A stretch of 64,000 bases of DNA from Rhodocytophaga aerolata (GCF_030503435.1 NZ_JAUKPO010000015.1:62001-126000); one strand, 5' to 3'; shown: positions 35,033 to 44,439, numbered from the stretch's first letter. A program made the numbers and translations. Notes: generated from the letters alone by a model not told the origin.

Positions 35033-35059
35033 CCTGTCAGGTTTTAAAAACCTGACAGG
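35033..35059. repeat. Dispersed intergenic palindrome, copy 3
   Basis: CCTGTCAGGTTTT (35033-35045) and AAAACCTGACAGG (35047-35059) are perfectly complementary around one base. It lies 10 bases after the SRPBCC stop (minus strand) and upstream of the small protein gene. Same family as 5253-5285 and 30986-31018. Confidence 0.65.
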
Positions 35060-35068
35060 CTAAAGGGT

Positions 35069-35521
35069 TTAAGGCTTTTCTGACAGTTCTTTTACTTTAA
35101 GTAAAGCCCTTTCCCAGGAAGCAGACATAGATTCAAAATGTTCTTGAGCCATGTCAAACTCTATAGATACCTGTGTGCCACCCTCCTTTTCTGTGAGGAT
35201 ATAGGTTTCACGGGCTCCTTTTACTTGATGGGCATCTGCACTCTCATAGTCCTCTTTTCCATCTGTGAATACACCCTCAAATTCAATAGAGAGTTTTTCG
35301 TAGAGCTTATTGGTAATAATTCTGCCTACCATACCAAAGCCGCTTTTATCTCTAAATACAGCTTTACTTCCCGGTTGCCAGTCAGTTTGGGCATAGGTAC
35401 CTTCGCTAAATTCTGCATACCAGATGCGGGTATACTTGTCGTTGAACAGGACTTCCCACACTTTTTCTCTGGGTGCCTGAATGTCAATTGATTTTCTGAT
35501 GGTTTGCTGTGCGGTGTTCAT
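35069..35521 (-). CDS. SRPBCC/AHSA1-type ligand-binding protein
   Basis: 150 residues. It begins with RKSIDIQAPREKVWEVLFNDKYTRIWYAEFSEG and ends SASWERALLKVKELSEKP, the usual start and end of START/SRPBCC proteins of the AHSA1 group (helix-grip fold with a hydrophobic pocket). Members bind lipids or aromatic ligands or help Hsp90, but no catalytic residues can be named. It is the third of three minus-strand genes after two VOC proteins, 12 bases from the nearest, so it is part of that operon. Its role is probably detoxification or sensing, by context only. Confidence 0.85.
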   Translation of the reverse strand: MNTAQQTIRKSIDIQAPREKVWEVLFNDKYTRIWYAEFSEGTYAQTDWQPGSKAVFRDKSGFGMVGRIITNKLYEKLSIEFEGVFTDGKEDYESADAHQVKGARETYILTEKEGGTQVSIEFDMAQEHFESMSASWERALLKVKELSEKP

Positions 35522-35533
35522 AGGTGTTGGGTT

Positions 35534-35959
35534 TTATGATTGAGAATAGGTATAACTTATCATCCATTGTATGCCGAATTTATCGGTCAGCATACCAAAA
35601 TAATCGCCCCAGAAAACTTTTTCCATAGGCATAGTCACTTTACCGCCTTGGGAAAGGCTTTCGAATATCCGGTTGGCTTCTTTTTCACTTTCTGTACCAA
35701 CGGCTATGGAAAAATTGGTGCCGAAGGTTACCTTATCCATAGGCTCCAGTACATCGGTTCCCATAATCAGGTTGCCTGGGCCAATAGGTAAGGCTACATG
35801 CATAATTTTCTCCTTGTCGGCAGGAGGTAAATTGCCGGCATGTGGAGTTTCCCCAAAGCGTTGCAAAGCTGCAAATTCTCCGCCGAATACAGATTTGTAG
35901 AAAGTAAAGGCTTCTTCTGTATTCCCGTTAAAATTCAAATACGGATTGATCGTTGCCAT
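35534..35959 (-). CDS. VOC-family protein, PhnB-like
   Basis: 141 residues from the ATG at 35959; the frame extends upstream to 36025 but that overlaps the next gene and lacks homology. It starts MATINPYLNFNGNTEEAFTFYKSVFGGEFAALQRFGETP and ends GDYFGMLTDKFGIQWMISY, the standard PhnB-like (glyoxalase fold) layout. Despite the name, PhnB-like proteins have no shown role in phosphonate use and this gene is far from the phosphonate cluster. It is in an operon with another VOC protein and an SRPBCC protein. Confidence 0.87.
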   Translation of the reverse strand: MATINPYLNFNGNTEEAFTFYKSVFGGEFAALQRFGETPHAGNLPPADKEKIMHVALPIGPGNLIMGTDVLEPMDKVTFGTNFSIAVGTESEKEANRIFESLSQGGKVTMPMEKVFWGDYFGMLTDKFGIQWMISYTYSQS

Positions 35960-35985
35960 TTGAGTAGGTGTTTGGTTTGTTAATC

Positions 35986-36387
35986 TTACTGTATAGTGGT
36001 TGGGTCCATGTACACGAGTTCCCAAAGATGTCCGTCCAGGTCCTGGAAACCCCAGCTGTACATAAATCCCTGGTCTTGTTTAGTTACAGGCGTTGTAGCA
36101 CCGGCAGCAATCGCTTTGTTTACCAGTTCATCTATACTTTCTTTGTTATCGGCCGACAGAGCAATAATTACTTCCGCACTTTTGGTGGCATCGGCTATAT
36201 CTTTTTTGATAAAAGACTTAAAAAAGGGCTCTACTAACAGCATCACGAAAATATTCTCTCCTACGATCATGCAGGTAGCCTTTTCATCTGTAAATTGGGC
36301 ATTGAACGTGTAGCCAAGCTTAGTAAAAAATTCAACGGACCGCTTGAGGTCTTTTACGGGTAGGTTTACAAAAATTTGAGTTGCCAT
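35986..36387 (-). CDS. VOC-family glyoxalase-fold protein
   Basis: 133 residues. MATQIFVNLPVKDLKRSVEFFTKLGYTFNAQFTDEKATCMIVGENIFVMLL is a typical first beta-alpha-beta-beta-beta unit and the end has DQGFMYSWGFQDLDGHLWELVYMDP, the conserved end of Bacteroidota lactoylglutathione-lyase-like proteins. Metal-binding His and Glu may be in GHLWEL. It is the first gene of the three-gene minus-strand operon and diverges from the GlxA-type regulator across 234 bases, which may control it. Substrate unknown. Confidence 0.87.
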   Translation of the reverse strand: MATQIFVNLPVKDLKRSVEFFTKLGYTFNAQFTDEKATCMIVGENIFVMLLVEPFFKSFIKKDIADATKSAEVIIALSADNKESIDELVNKAIAAGATTPVTKQDQGFMYSWGFQDLDGHLWELVYMDPTTIQ

Positions 36388-36621
36388 AAATTTGGGTTTA
36401 TATAATACTGGATTAGTAGTTTTAAAATTTTACTTAGTCGCTATGTAATTTATACTGCTCAACACTTGACTTTTGAATTAGCAATTTGCAACTTGCCATA
36501 CAACTATTTTTGTGTATACAATTTAATTTGCATATACAAATGTAAAATAGATAAGCTGATTTAAGAGGGGGTAAATGCGGCAAATTCCAGGTTGATTGCG
36601 ACATTTTTTTATCATATTCCT

Positions 36622-37599
36622 ATGAAACATATAGCTATTCTTGTTCCTAAAGGTGCCATACTGGGCAGTGTGGAAGGCCCCAGGCAGGTGCTCACAGAAG
36701 TAAATAAATTCTTCAAAAATACAGGCAGAGATCCTGTATTTGATGTTCAACTCACGGGACTCACCAAGGAAGTACAGGTGGCTGGTGGTAAGTATACGGT
36801 AAACACCGATGTGCTCACAACCGATTTACCTAAAACAGACCTGATTATTATCCCAGCGTTGGATGGTAATATGCCTGTAACCCTGGAACAAAACCGTGAT
36901 TATATACCCTGGATTGTAGAGCAATATGGACAAGGCGCAGAAGTAGCCAGCCTTTGTGTCGGAGCTTTTCTGCTGGCATCAACCGGCCTTGTTACCGGCC
37001 GCAAATGTGCTACTCACTGGATGGCAGCCAACGATTTCCGGCGTATGTTTCCTGAAGTGAATCTGGTGGAAGATAAAATTATTACCGATGAATATGGCAT
37101 TTACTCCAGTGGCGGTGCCTTCTCTTACCTTAACCTTATATTATATCTTGTTGAAAAATATGCCGGCCGGGATACCGCTGTGTTTATGTCCAAGGCCTTT
37201 CAGATAGATATTGAACGGCACAGCCAATCGCCATTCGCCATATTTAAAGGGCAGAAAGAACATGAGGATGAAGTAATTAAAAAAACGCAGCTTTATATTG
37301 AAAACAACTACCAGGAAAAAATTACGGTGGAAGAACTTGCTTCTATGTTTGCTGTAAGCCGGCGGAACCTGGAACGCCGCTTTAAAAAAGCTACATCCAA
37401 CTCTATTGTAGAATACTTGCAACGGGTACGGATTGAAGCAGCTAAAATGTGCCTGGAATCGTCCAGAGATTCTATTACGGAAGTAATGTTCAAAGTAGGC
37501 TATAGTGATAGCAAAGCTTTCCGCGATATTTTCAAACGGATCACCGGGCTATCGCCTCTGCAATACAGTCACAAGTATAACCGGGAAATGGCGGCTTAA
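36622..37599 (+). CDS. GlxA-type transcriptional regulator (DJ-1/PfpI + AraC HTH)
   Basis: 325 residues from the ATG at 36622. The N-terminal about 190 residues form a DJ-1/PfpI amidotransferase-like domain (KHIAILVPKGAILGSVEGPRQ, then VASLCVGAFLLASTGLVTGRKCATHW with the nucleophile-elbow Cys in SLCVGA). The C-terminal 100 residues are an AraC HTH (YQEKITVEELASMFAVSRRNLERRF, DSITEVMFKVGYSDSKAFRDIFKRITGLSPLQYSHKY). Regulators of this form sense small molecules; the Cys may be only structural. It diverges from the VOC/VOC/SRPBCC operon, which is its most likely target, and lies upstream of a SixA-like phosphatase. Confidence 0.88.
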   Translation: MKHIAILVPKGAILGSVEGPRQVLTEVNKFFKNTGRDPVFDVQLTGLTKEVQVAGGKYTVNTDVLTTDLPKTDLIIIPALDGNMPVTLEQNRDYIPWIVEQYGQGAEVASLCVGAFLLASTGLVTGRKCATHWMAANDFRRMFPEVNLVEDKIITDEYGIYSSGGAFSYLNLILYLVEKYAGRDTAVFMSKAFQIDIERHSQSPFAIFKGQKEHEDEVIKKTQLYIENNYQEKITVEELASMFAVSRRNLERRFKKATSNSIVEYLQRVRIEAAKMCLESSRDSITEVMFKVGYSDSKAFRDIFKRITGLSPLQYSHKYNREMAA

Positions 37600-37650
37600 T
37601 GCTTGTTCCCATCTAATTTTATTTTCTCTCACAAACCAACCTTTCCTTCT

Positions 37651-38154
37651 ATGAAAAAACTCTTTTTGATCAGGCATGCCAAGTCCAGCTGGGACGATGC
37701 CTCACTTCCAGATGAAGAACGGCCACTCAACAAACGTGGAAAAAAGGACGCCCCCCTCATGGGTTCTTTGCTTCGTAAACAAGGCATAACGCCAGATTTA
37801 ATCATATCCAGTCCGGCCAAAAGAGCCTTTAGTACGGCAAAAAAAATGGCAAAGGAGCTCGCCTATCCCAAAGACCATATTCTGACGTTTGATAAATTAT
37901 ACCTAAGTAGTCCGGCTGCATTGCTGGAAGTAATTAAGTCTCAACCTGCTGAAGTACGCACCCTGCTGGTGTTTGGTCATAATCCTGAACTTACTCAGCT
38001 TGTTCCCCTGCTGTGTGATCATCCCATAGATTCTATCCCTACCAGTGGCGTGGTAAGCATCACTTTCCAGACGGACACCTGGCAAAAAATAGAGAAAATG
38101 AATGGCCGGTTTGATTTTTTTGATTATCCGAAAATGCATAAAGAGCCTTTATAG
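37651..38154 (+). CDS. SixA-like histidine phosphatase
   Basis: 167 residues from the ATG at 37651 (the frame extends to 37603 without homology). It starts MKKLFLIRHAKSSWDD, the RHA/RHG phosphohistidine motif of the SixA branch, followed by PLNKRGKKDAP, ISSPAKRAFSTAKK and VFGHNPELTQL, which supply the remaining catalytic arginine and histidine. E. coli SixA removes phosphate from phosphohistidine proteins; other members act on small phosphoesters. It starts 52 bases after the GlxA-type regulator and may be co-transcribed with it. Convergent with the histidine kinase gene, though a functional link is not implied. Confidence 0.85.
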   Translation: MKKLFLIRHAKSSWDDASLPDEERPLNKRGKKDAPLMGSLLRKQGITPDLIISSPAKRAFSTAKKMAKELAYPKDHILTFDKLYLSSPAALLEVIKSQPAEVRTLLVFGHNPELTQLVPLLCDHPIDSIPTSGVVSITFQTDTWQKIEKMNGRFDFFDYPKMHKEPL

Positions 38155-38369
38155 GTCCGCTCGTTTGGAAACCTGGTTTAGCCCTATTAATTACAAGAGA
38201 ACACAAGTAACCTGTTACAAAATTCACTAGCTGTTGCCCATATCCACGTAAGACATGTTTTTTCAGTGAGACAGAATTTTATAAAAGAAGATTAGAAAAC
38301 AACTTTAACCGTGATTGAACAACTTTCCATCATGCAGACAGTCTAGTGGCAAATTTACATTCATGTTTT

Positions 38370-40466
38370 TTATACCTGTAGGTTTGCCAAAACAAGTTTA
38401 AATGTTGTCCCCTTGCCACATTCACTTTTCACGGAAATACTGCCCCCTAACTTTTCAATGGTTTGTTTAACAACATACAAGCCCAGCCCTGCCCCTTCTG
38501 ACTTATCGGTAGCTTTAAAAAACATGTTAAATACTTTAGGTAAATATTTTTTCTCTATACCCATGCCATTATCTTCCAGCGTGATCAGTGCTTTAGTTTG
38601 GGTTACGGCAATCTGAATATGGAGATAGCTTTCCTCCGCATAGGGATTAAAAAACTTGAGGCTATTGGAGATGAGTTGCTTGAAAACAATGGCAATCCGG
38701 GTTGCATCCTGGTAAAAGACATGACCGGCATTTACAGTTAACGTGGTTTTTACTTTTGCATGGCCCGGAACATATCCCAGCTCATCCAGGCAAGTATAGA
38801 CAATGTGCGAAAAATTAATTTTGGCAATCTGTGCAGGGGTATGAAGCGCATTGGAATGATTAAGAATTGTTTTAATAAAGTTATCCAGCTTATATACGCT
38901 CTTTTCAATCAGTTCCAGGTAATGAGTGTTCATTTGTTGATTATTCTCCGTTTTCATTAAACTGATCAATCCCTCAATGGTGCAGAGTGGCGCCCGTAGA
39001 TCGTGAGAAACTTTATAAAAATAATTATCCAGTTCATGGTTTCTCCATTTCAATTCTTCTAAGGTAGTGCGTAACTCTTCTTCTGTGGTTCGCTGAGCCG
39101 TTATTTCCTGTGCGAAAATAATAATGCCAGTTGTATCTCCTCTTTCATCGTAATAAGGTATCTTATTAGTTTGCAGCCATTTAGTTTGTCCGCTGGGAAG
39201 CAGAATTTTTTCAATGATGTTTAGCTTGGCAATGCCTGAGGTAATTATTTCAATATCTTCTTTATGGTATTTGGCAGCAAACAGGGGGTTAAGTTCGTAG
39301 AGTGTTCTGCCTTCGATTTCGCCTTTAGATAAACCATAAAATGAAGCGGCCGTGCGGTTAGCCCGCAAAATCCGGTTGTAGGTATCTTTAAAAGTGATCA
39401 GCGCTGGTACGGAATCAAAAATAATCTGCTGCTCCTGCTGCTGCCTCCTCAATTTACTTTCGGCCTCCTTCAGGGAAGTAATCTCATGCAGATTTACTAC
39501 ATATCCCTGGATATCAGGTCCATGCAACTGATCGCTGATGGTGCAGTCAAAATGTACCCATTGCCCATTCGTGTGTTTACAACGGGCCGCCGTCTTTTGT
39601 ATCTCTTTAGGTATAGGAGTTGCGTTAAGCAAGGAATTTATAGCTTCCTGATCTTCGGGATGAACCAACTCAAGAAAGGGTGTTCCGATGGTAGTTGCCG
39701 CTGAATATCCCAGTACCCGCTGCACAGAGGGACTTGCAAAAGCCGTAATTCCCAGATGGTTTACCACCAAAATAATATCCGAGGCATGTTCAATCAGGGC
39801 ATGGAAATACTTTTCACTGATGTTGAGTTGCTGAAGCGTTTGCTGCTGGGCAATCCGCTGCCTTACCTGATAGACACTATAGGCCAGATCTTCCGTTAAT
39901 TCAATCAGTAGGGCTACTTCTTCGGCTTCAAAGGTATGGGCCCCTTTTCCATAAAGCGTAAGTACCCCCAGGATCTGGTTAGTGTATAGCAAAGGAATGG
40001 AAATCAGCGAAGAGAGCTTATGGCTGGAAGCTTTCTCCTGCCATTGTTGCGAAAAGCCAGGCGAAAATAGATCCTGTACAATTTGTGGGTGCTGGGTCCG
40101 TAACGCTTTTTCGGTCTGTTTGAGCGGGCTATGCCGCCATATATCTTTTACTGTGGCAGGGTGCCCTGCTTGAAACTGCATGTGGTGAATACGCCTGGCT
40201 TTTTTGTTTTCTTCCAGGACAGCCGAACCGACCCAGGCCATCTGATAGCATTCATTTTCTGTTAAAATCCGGCAGATAGCCTCCAATAACTGTTTTTCCT
40301 CCACTGCCCGTATCAGCTGTTGCCTACATTGATTTATAGTTTGAAGAATGGATACCATCCGGTTTGTTGGTAGACCCGCTGAAAGGGCAGCAGCAGCAAC
40401 AGCCGTATCAGTGCTGTTCAACGAAATAGCTGTTCGGGCATCTACAGCCTGGACCTTTTTAATCAT
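38370..40466 (-). CDS. Soluble hybrid-sensor histidine kinase (GAF-PAS-PAS-HisKA-HATPase)
   Basis: 698 residues with no membrane segment. Order: N-terminal helix, GAF domain (about 45-195), PAS 1 (from YFHALIEHASDIILVVNHLG), PAS 2 (from IIFDSVPALITFKDTYNRILRANRTAASFYGLS), HisKA with the phospho-accepting His in YKVSHDLRAPLCTIEG, then HATPase_c with N box QLISNSLKFFNP, G1 LEDNGMGIEKKYL, F box VFNMFFKAT and G2 GAGLGLYVVK. No receiver domain and no adjacent response regulator; the closest is at 59870. It likely senses a cytoplasmic signal, perhaps light or redox, but no bilin- or heme-binding Cys can be asserted. Confidence 0.9.
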   Translation of the reverse strand: MIKKVQAVDARTAISLNSTDTAVAAAALSAGLPTNRMVSILQTINQCRQQLIRAVEEKQLLEAICRILTENECYQMAWVGSAVLEENKKARRIHHMQFQAGHPATVKDIWRHSPLKQTEKALRTQHPQIVQDLFSPGFSQQWQEKASSHKLSSLISIPLLYTNQILGVLTLYGKGAHTFEAEEVALLIELTEDLAYSVYQVRQRIAQQQTLQQLNISEKYFHALIEHASDIILVVNHLGITAFASPSVQRVLGYSAATTIGTPFLELVHPEDQEAINSLLNATPIPKEIQKTAARCKHTNGQWVHFDCTISDQLHGPDIQGYVVNLHEITSLKEAESKLRRQQQEQQIIFDSVPALITFKDTYNRILRANRTAASFYGLSKGEIEGRTLYELNPLFAAKYHKEDIEIITSGIAKLNIIEKILLPSGQTKWLQTNKIPYYDERGDTTGIIIFAQEITAQRTTEEELRTTLEELKWRNHELDNYFYKVSHDLRAPLCTIEGLISLMKTENNQQMNTHYLELIEKSVYKLDNFIKTILNHSNALHTPAQIAKINFSHIVYTCLDELGYVPGHAKVKTTLTVNAGHVFYQDATRIAIVFKQLISNSLKFFNPYAEESYLHIQIAVTQTKALITLEDNGMGIEKKYLPKVFNMFFKATDKSEGAGLGLYVVKQTIEKLGGSISVKSECGKGTTFKLVLANLQV

Positions 40467-40730
40467 GTTAGGGTTAAAGGGATTTTATGAGCCTGAAAAA
40501 TAAAAGAGGGCATTGCCTGCCCTACCTATTCAACTCTTTACAAAATTATGCCATTATGGCTTGCATTAAGCAGTTTTGGAACAATTTTCATAGTTGATAT
40601 TTACCCGTTTATCGAAAAAATCTATCTATCCAGCGTATACTGTAGTAGTGGTCAACACAATTTTATTGCATACATTCAAAACAGGCTAAAATTACCAGCA
40701 CAAACAATCAGGATACTAGCCTGTAAACCA

Positions 40731-41342
40731 TTAAACAAAACAGAAAATTAAAGGTACGAAAGGTATATATTCGATCAGTGCCTCACGTTTCCGGCGCAAC
40801 GCCTGAATAGCCTGATGAATATAATTTCTGACAGATTGATAGTTGAGGGAGGTGAGTTCGGTAATTTCGTGGTAGCTCAGGTTTTGGTAAAACTTTAAGT
40901 ACACCACTTCCTTCTGCCGCGGAGAGAGCTTATTTAGGGCGTCCTGCAAATGGACTTGTTGCTCCAGGCAAGACTGGCTCCGAATAAGATCCCGCTCGTA
41001 AGAAGAAACCATCTCATCCTGGTAGTTCTCCAGCAGATAACTTTTATCAACGTGTTTGGTAGTAGCAGTTAAGGTCCGGATGACATGCCTTCTAAAAGAT
41101 TTGAGTAAATAAAACTTAATAGAAACGGTATCGCCGAGCCGGCTGCGGCTTTCCCATAGAATGATAAACAACTCCTGAATACTATCTTTAATCAGGTCTT
41201 TGTCAGAAGTCAATTTAGATCCATAATTATACAAGAAGCTGTAATATTTGTGAAAAATATAGGAAAAAGTTTGCTCACATCCTCCTTTGAATTTCTTCCA
41301 TAATTCCTGATCTGTGCAATTCGAAATGTCTCTGAGTACCAT
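40731..41342 (-). CDS. ECF sigma factor, orphan
   Basis: 203 residues. Sigma region 2 is FSYIFHKYYSFLYNYGSKLTSDKDLIKDSIQELFIILWE and region 4 is LSPRQKEVVYLKFYQNLSYHEITELTSLNYQSVRNYIHQAIQALRRK, as in Bacteroidota FecI-like sigma-70 proteins. The last 15 residues (IEYIPFVPLIFCFV) are strongly hydrophobic, which may allow membrane contact or self-inhibition. No FecR-type anti-sigma or SusC partner is adjacent, unlike classical iron or glycan ECF systems. It is divergent from the DUF2851 gene. Confidence 0.88.
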   Translation of the reverse strand: MVLRDISNCTDQELWKKFKGGCEQTFSYIFHKYYSFLYNYGSKLTSDKDLIKDSIQELFIILWESRSRLGDTVSIKFYLLKSFRRHVIRTLTATTKHVDKSYLLENYQDEMVSSYERDLIRSQSCLEQQVHLQDALNKLSPRQKEVVYLKFYQNLSYHEITELTSLNYQSVRNYIHQAIQALRRKREALIEYIPFVPLIFCFV

Positions 41343-41700
41343 TCGTTGAGTTGAAGGAAATCTATAATTATTTTGTGAAAATGTTTTGTTCTGCCGTATT
41401 AATCCCTAGTAATTTATATAATATAATTTAAAAATACAATGATAATTTATGCTATCTACCTTCTGTTTCTCCTTATTTTCTTCTGTAATCTGCTGCCGAT
41501 GTTGGATTATTCTGGGAGGAATGGGCAGTTTAAAACGTTTAAGTTATTAACAAAAGATGTTTTCAGCAGCTAAGAATATTTGTAAGAAATAGTTAAAAAA
41601 TTTCTGGTTACTATTTAAAAACAACTATTCCCGGCGTTTTTTTAGAGCCAACAGAACTAGCCCAGCGTGGCAGAACTAGAAAAGGGTATATTTGGGATAC
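41343..41700. other. Intergenic region between the ECF sigma gene and DUF2851
   Basis: About 360 A+T-rich bases between divergent genes. It must hold both promoters. I saw no clear TAnnTTTG element, repeat or small gene in it. Confidence 0.4.
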
Positions 41701-42999
41701 ATGATGCAGGAAGCTTTTCTTCATTTTTTATGGCAGTTTGGCTATTTTAATCGCAGTCAGTTAACTACTACTGGTGGGGAAGCAATACAAATTTTACACC
41801 CAGGATACCCAAATGCAGATGCAGGTCCCGATTTTAGTCAGGCCCGTTTACGGATTGGCCCGATAGAATGGGTAGGAAATGTAGAAATTCATATTCATTC
41901 CTCTGACTGGCACACCCACCATCATCAGGAGGATGATGCCTACGACCAGGTAATTTTACATGTGGTATGGCTACATGACCAAGATGTTTACAGGAAAGAT
42001 CATTCCCTGATTCCTACCCTGCTATTAGCCAATAGAATTGACCATGATCTGCTGACAAAATACCAGTACTTTACCAGCAATACGGAAGATATTCCCTGTG
42101 CATCTCAATTTGGGAAGGTTAACGCTGTGTATAAAATTCAAGCTCTGGAAAATGCCCTGATGCACCGGCTTTCCCAAAAGGCAGACTTAGTTACTACCTT
42201 GCTTGCGCGCAACCATTACGACTGGGAGGAAACGACCTATCAGCTACTTGCCCGCAATTTGGGTTTCAAGTTAAATAATGACCCTTTTTTACAACTCTCC
42301 CAGGCAGTTCCCCTAAAGTTGCTCCACAAACACAGCGATCAATTGATGCCTATGGAAGCCTTGCTTTTTGGCCAGGCAGGCTTGCTGGATACCCCTTTAG
42401 AAGATACCTATTATAGGCAATTGCAAAAGGAGTATAGCTTTTTATCGCATAAATATAGCCTGAGGCCCAGTAAACTTGACGCACACGCCTGGAAGTTTTT
42501 CAGGTTGCGACCGGCTAATTTTCCTACCTTACGTATAGCGTACCTGGCTGCTTTACTGCAGAAACATAAAAATTTATTTTCCTTATTTATTCATCTGGCA
42601 TCAGTTAAGGATTTTCTGGAACTGTTTCATTTACAGCCTTCCCCTTATTGGCAGCAGCATTATACCTTTGGTAAAACTTCGCCCTCTGTTGCCCATTTTG
42701 GGAAAGAGAGTAAAGAAAATATATTGATCAACACAGTGGTTCCCTTACTGGTTTGTTACTCGAAAGTAAAAGGCAAGCAACTGTATACTGACCGGGCCAT
42801 TGAGTTGCTAGAGGCGCTGCCAGCGGAAAACAACCGCATCACCAGGTTCTGGAAACATATGGATTTGCCAATCGATCATGCATTAGATGGACAAGGATCT
42901 ATCGAACTATATAATCATTTTTGTATGCAGAAAAAGTGTCTTTCTTGCCCGGTAGGTATATCTTTACTGAAACCGGCAAGAACCCCAGTAATCCATTGA
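41701..42999 (+). CDS. DUF2851 family protein
   Basis: 432 residues from the first of two adjacent ATGs (41701 or 41704); a TTG at 41692 is less likely. It has the DUF2851 core GPDFSQARLRIGPIEWVGNVEIHIHSSDWHTHHHQEDDAYDQVILHVVWLHD with many His and Asp residues that look like a metal or nuclease-type site, and a C-terminal CMQKKCLSCPVG with three cysteines. The family is widespread in Bacteroidota and has no settled function. Cytoplasmic by lack of signal. The next gene overlaps its stop, so the two are coupled. Confidence 0.88.
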   Translation: MMQEAFLHFLWQFGYFNRSQLTTTGGEAIQILHPGYPNADAGPDFSQARLRIGPIEWVGNVEIHIHSSDWHTHHHQEDDAYDQVILHVVWLHDQDVYRKDHSLIPTLLLANRIDHDLLTKYQYFTSNTEDIPCASQFGKVNAVYKIQALENALMHRLSQKADLVTTLLARNHYDWEETTYQLLARNLGFKLNNDPFLQLSQAVPLKLLHKHSDQLMPMEALLFGQAGLLDTPLEDTYYRQLQKEYSFLSHKYSLRPSKLDAHAWKFFRLRPANFPTLRIAYLAALLQKHKNLFSLFIHLASVKDFLELFHLQPSPYWQQHYTFGKTSPSVAHFGKESKENILINTVVPLLVCYSKVKGKQLYTDRAIELLEALPAENNRITRFWKHMDLPIDHALDGQGSIELYNHFCMQKKCLSCPVGISLLKPARTPVIH

Positions 43000-44288
43000 T
43001 AGCATTTCTTATACATATTCCCTTTCTTTTCCTGCTCAGTTGGCTCCTTTACAGGCGCAGTGTCGGCCAACCCCTCCTTCCGTTTTTCTGGTGGGGTTTA
43101 CCGGCAAAATTCCTGGCGGGTATAGGCATCGGCTGCCTGTATCTCTACTATTATCCTTACCAGGGCGACACCTTTGCTTATTTTGAAGATGCAGTAAGGC
43201 TTGCTTCTTTTGCCAGGCAAAATCCATGGAAGTATGTAAACGCTTTATTTTTTTCTGAATCCGGAGCTGAATCTTTTCTGTCGACCTTGCCCTTGTGGGA
43301 ACAACCACGGGCATTTTTTATGGTTAAACTCGTGAGTATACTTTGCCTGTTCACCTTATCAAATTACTGGCTCTGCGGATTGTATTTATCCTTATTTTGT
43401 TTTTACGCACTCTGGAAACTAGCTAACCTATTGGCAAATCTTTTTCCTGCATCGCGTATATCTGCGGCTATTGCTTTTCTTTTGCTGCCATCGGTAGTAT
43501 TCTGGAGCGCCGGACTGACCAAAGAAAGCATTGCCGTAGCCTGCATTGCCTGTATAGTTAGCCAGTTTATTCAATACAAATTCGCCGCTGCGCTCCCAGG
43601 TAAATTGCCCTCTCTGTTATCCTGGCTGCTATTCCCAATATATGTGCTCTTGCTTTGGAAACTAAAATATTATTACCTGGCTGCCCTGCTGCCTGCAATG
43701 CTAGCCTATCTGCTTACGGATTTTCTGGCTAAACATGGGTTAAGAGACAAAAGTATTGGTCTGAAAGCAGGGACGCTTGTTTGTATTTTCGCTGCTATTT
43801 TGCTTGTCGCAAGTTTCCTTCATCCAGGTTTGCATCTCTCCCAGTTCCTGGATTCACTGGTAACTAACCATGACCTTACCGTTCAGGTATCTGCACCTGA
43901 AAGTATAATTTATTTTCATGGATTGAAAGCCACTCCAGGTAGTGTAGCAGAGCACTTACCCAAAGCTTTATTTTCTGGGCTGTACCGGCCCCTGGCATGG
44001 GAGGCTAATTCCCTATTTCAGCTTTATATTGGCCTCGAAAATGCAGGATTACTTATCCTGTCCTTAGTTGTAATTATTTACCGGATAAAACATTTTACAA
44101 CACTCTCCCCTACCTTTAGTTTGCTAGCCGTAGCGGCTTTTTTGTATAGTGTATTACTTGCTGCTTTACTGGCTTTGTCATCCCCAAATTTTGGTGCGTT
44201 AAGCAGGTATAAAGTCGCGTTTATGCCTTTTTTTGCATACTTGCTGTTATCTGCAGTGTTAGCTGGAAAAACAGGAAGAAGAACTTAG
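42996..44288 (+). CDS. Polytopic membrane protein of unknown function
   Basis: 430 residues when started at the TTG at 42996, which overlaps the DUF2851 stop as TTGA; the ATG at 42921 would give 455 residues but a 79-base overlap with a polar leader that repeats nothing known. About 10-11 hydrophobic segments. Noted motifs are YYPYQGDTFAYFEDAVRLA after the second segment and FWSAGLTKESIAVACIACI; a loop Asp followed later by a KES motif is seen in some glycosyltransferase-like or polymer-handling membrane proteins, but this is not enough to assign it. It is translationally coupled to DUF2851. Confidence 0.75.
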   Translation: MIAFLIHIPFLFLLSWLLYRRSVGQPLLPFFWWGLPAKFLAGIGIGCLYLYYYPYQGDTFAYFEDAVRLASFARQNPWKYVNALFFSESGAESFLSTLPLWEQPRAFFMVKLVSILCLFTLSNYWLCGLYLSLFCFYALWKLANLLANLFPASRISAAIAFLLLPSVVFWSAGLTKESIAVACIACIVSQFIQYKFAAALPGKLPSLLSWLLFPIYVLLLWKLKYYYLAALLPAMLAYLLTDFLAKHGLRDKSIGLKAGTLVCIFAAILLVASFLHPGLHLSQFLDSLVTNHDLTVQVSAPESIIYFHGLKATPGSVAEHLPKALFSGLYRPLAWEANSLFQLYIGLENAGLLILSLVVIIYRIKHFTTLSPTFSLLAVAAFLYSVLLAALLALSSPNFGALSRYKVAFMPFFAYLLLSAVLAGKTGRRT

Positions 44289-44439
44289 GTGAGAATACAG
44301 TCTATTTTAAAAAAATAGAAACCCATCTAGTTCTTATCCGTTTAATCATAATGTTTTCTGTAAATAGCATTTATTTTTTCTTGAAGACATCATTAACATA
44401 GGTTTAACTAATTTAAACAACCTCTAAAACAAAATTATT

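Noticed and set aside
35534-36387. PhnB-like VOC proteins as part of the phosphonate pathway
   Set aside because: Name is historical; these proteins are 15 kb from the phosphonate cluster and belong to a glyoxalase-fold/SRPBCC operon.
38370-40466. Histidine kinase as a phytochrome
   Set aside because: It has GAF and PAS domains but no bilin-binding Cys or PHY domain could be pointed to.
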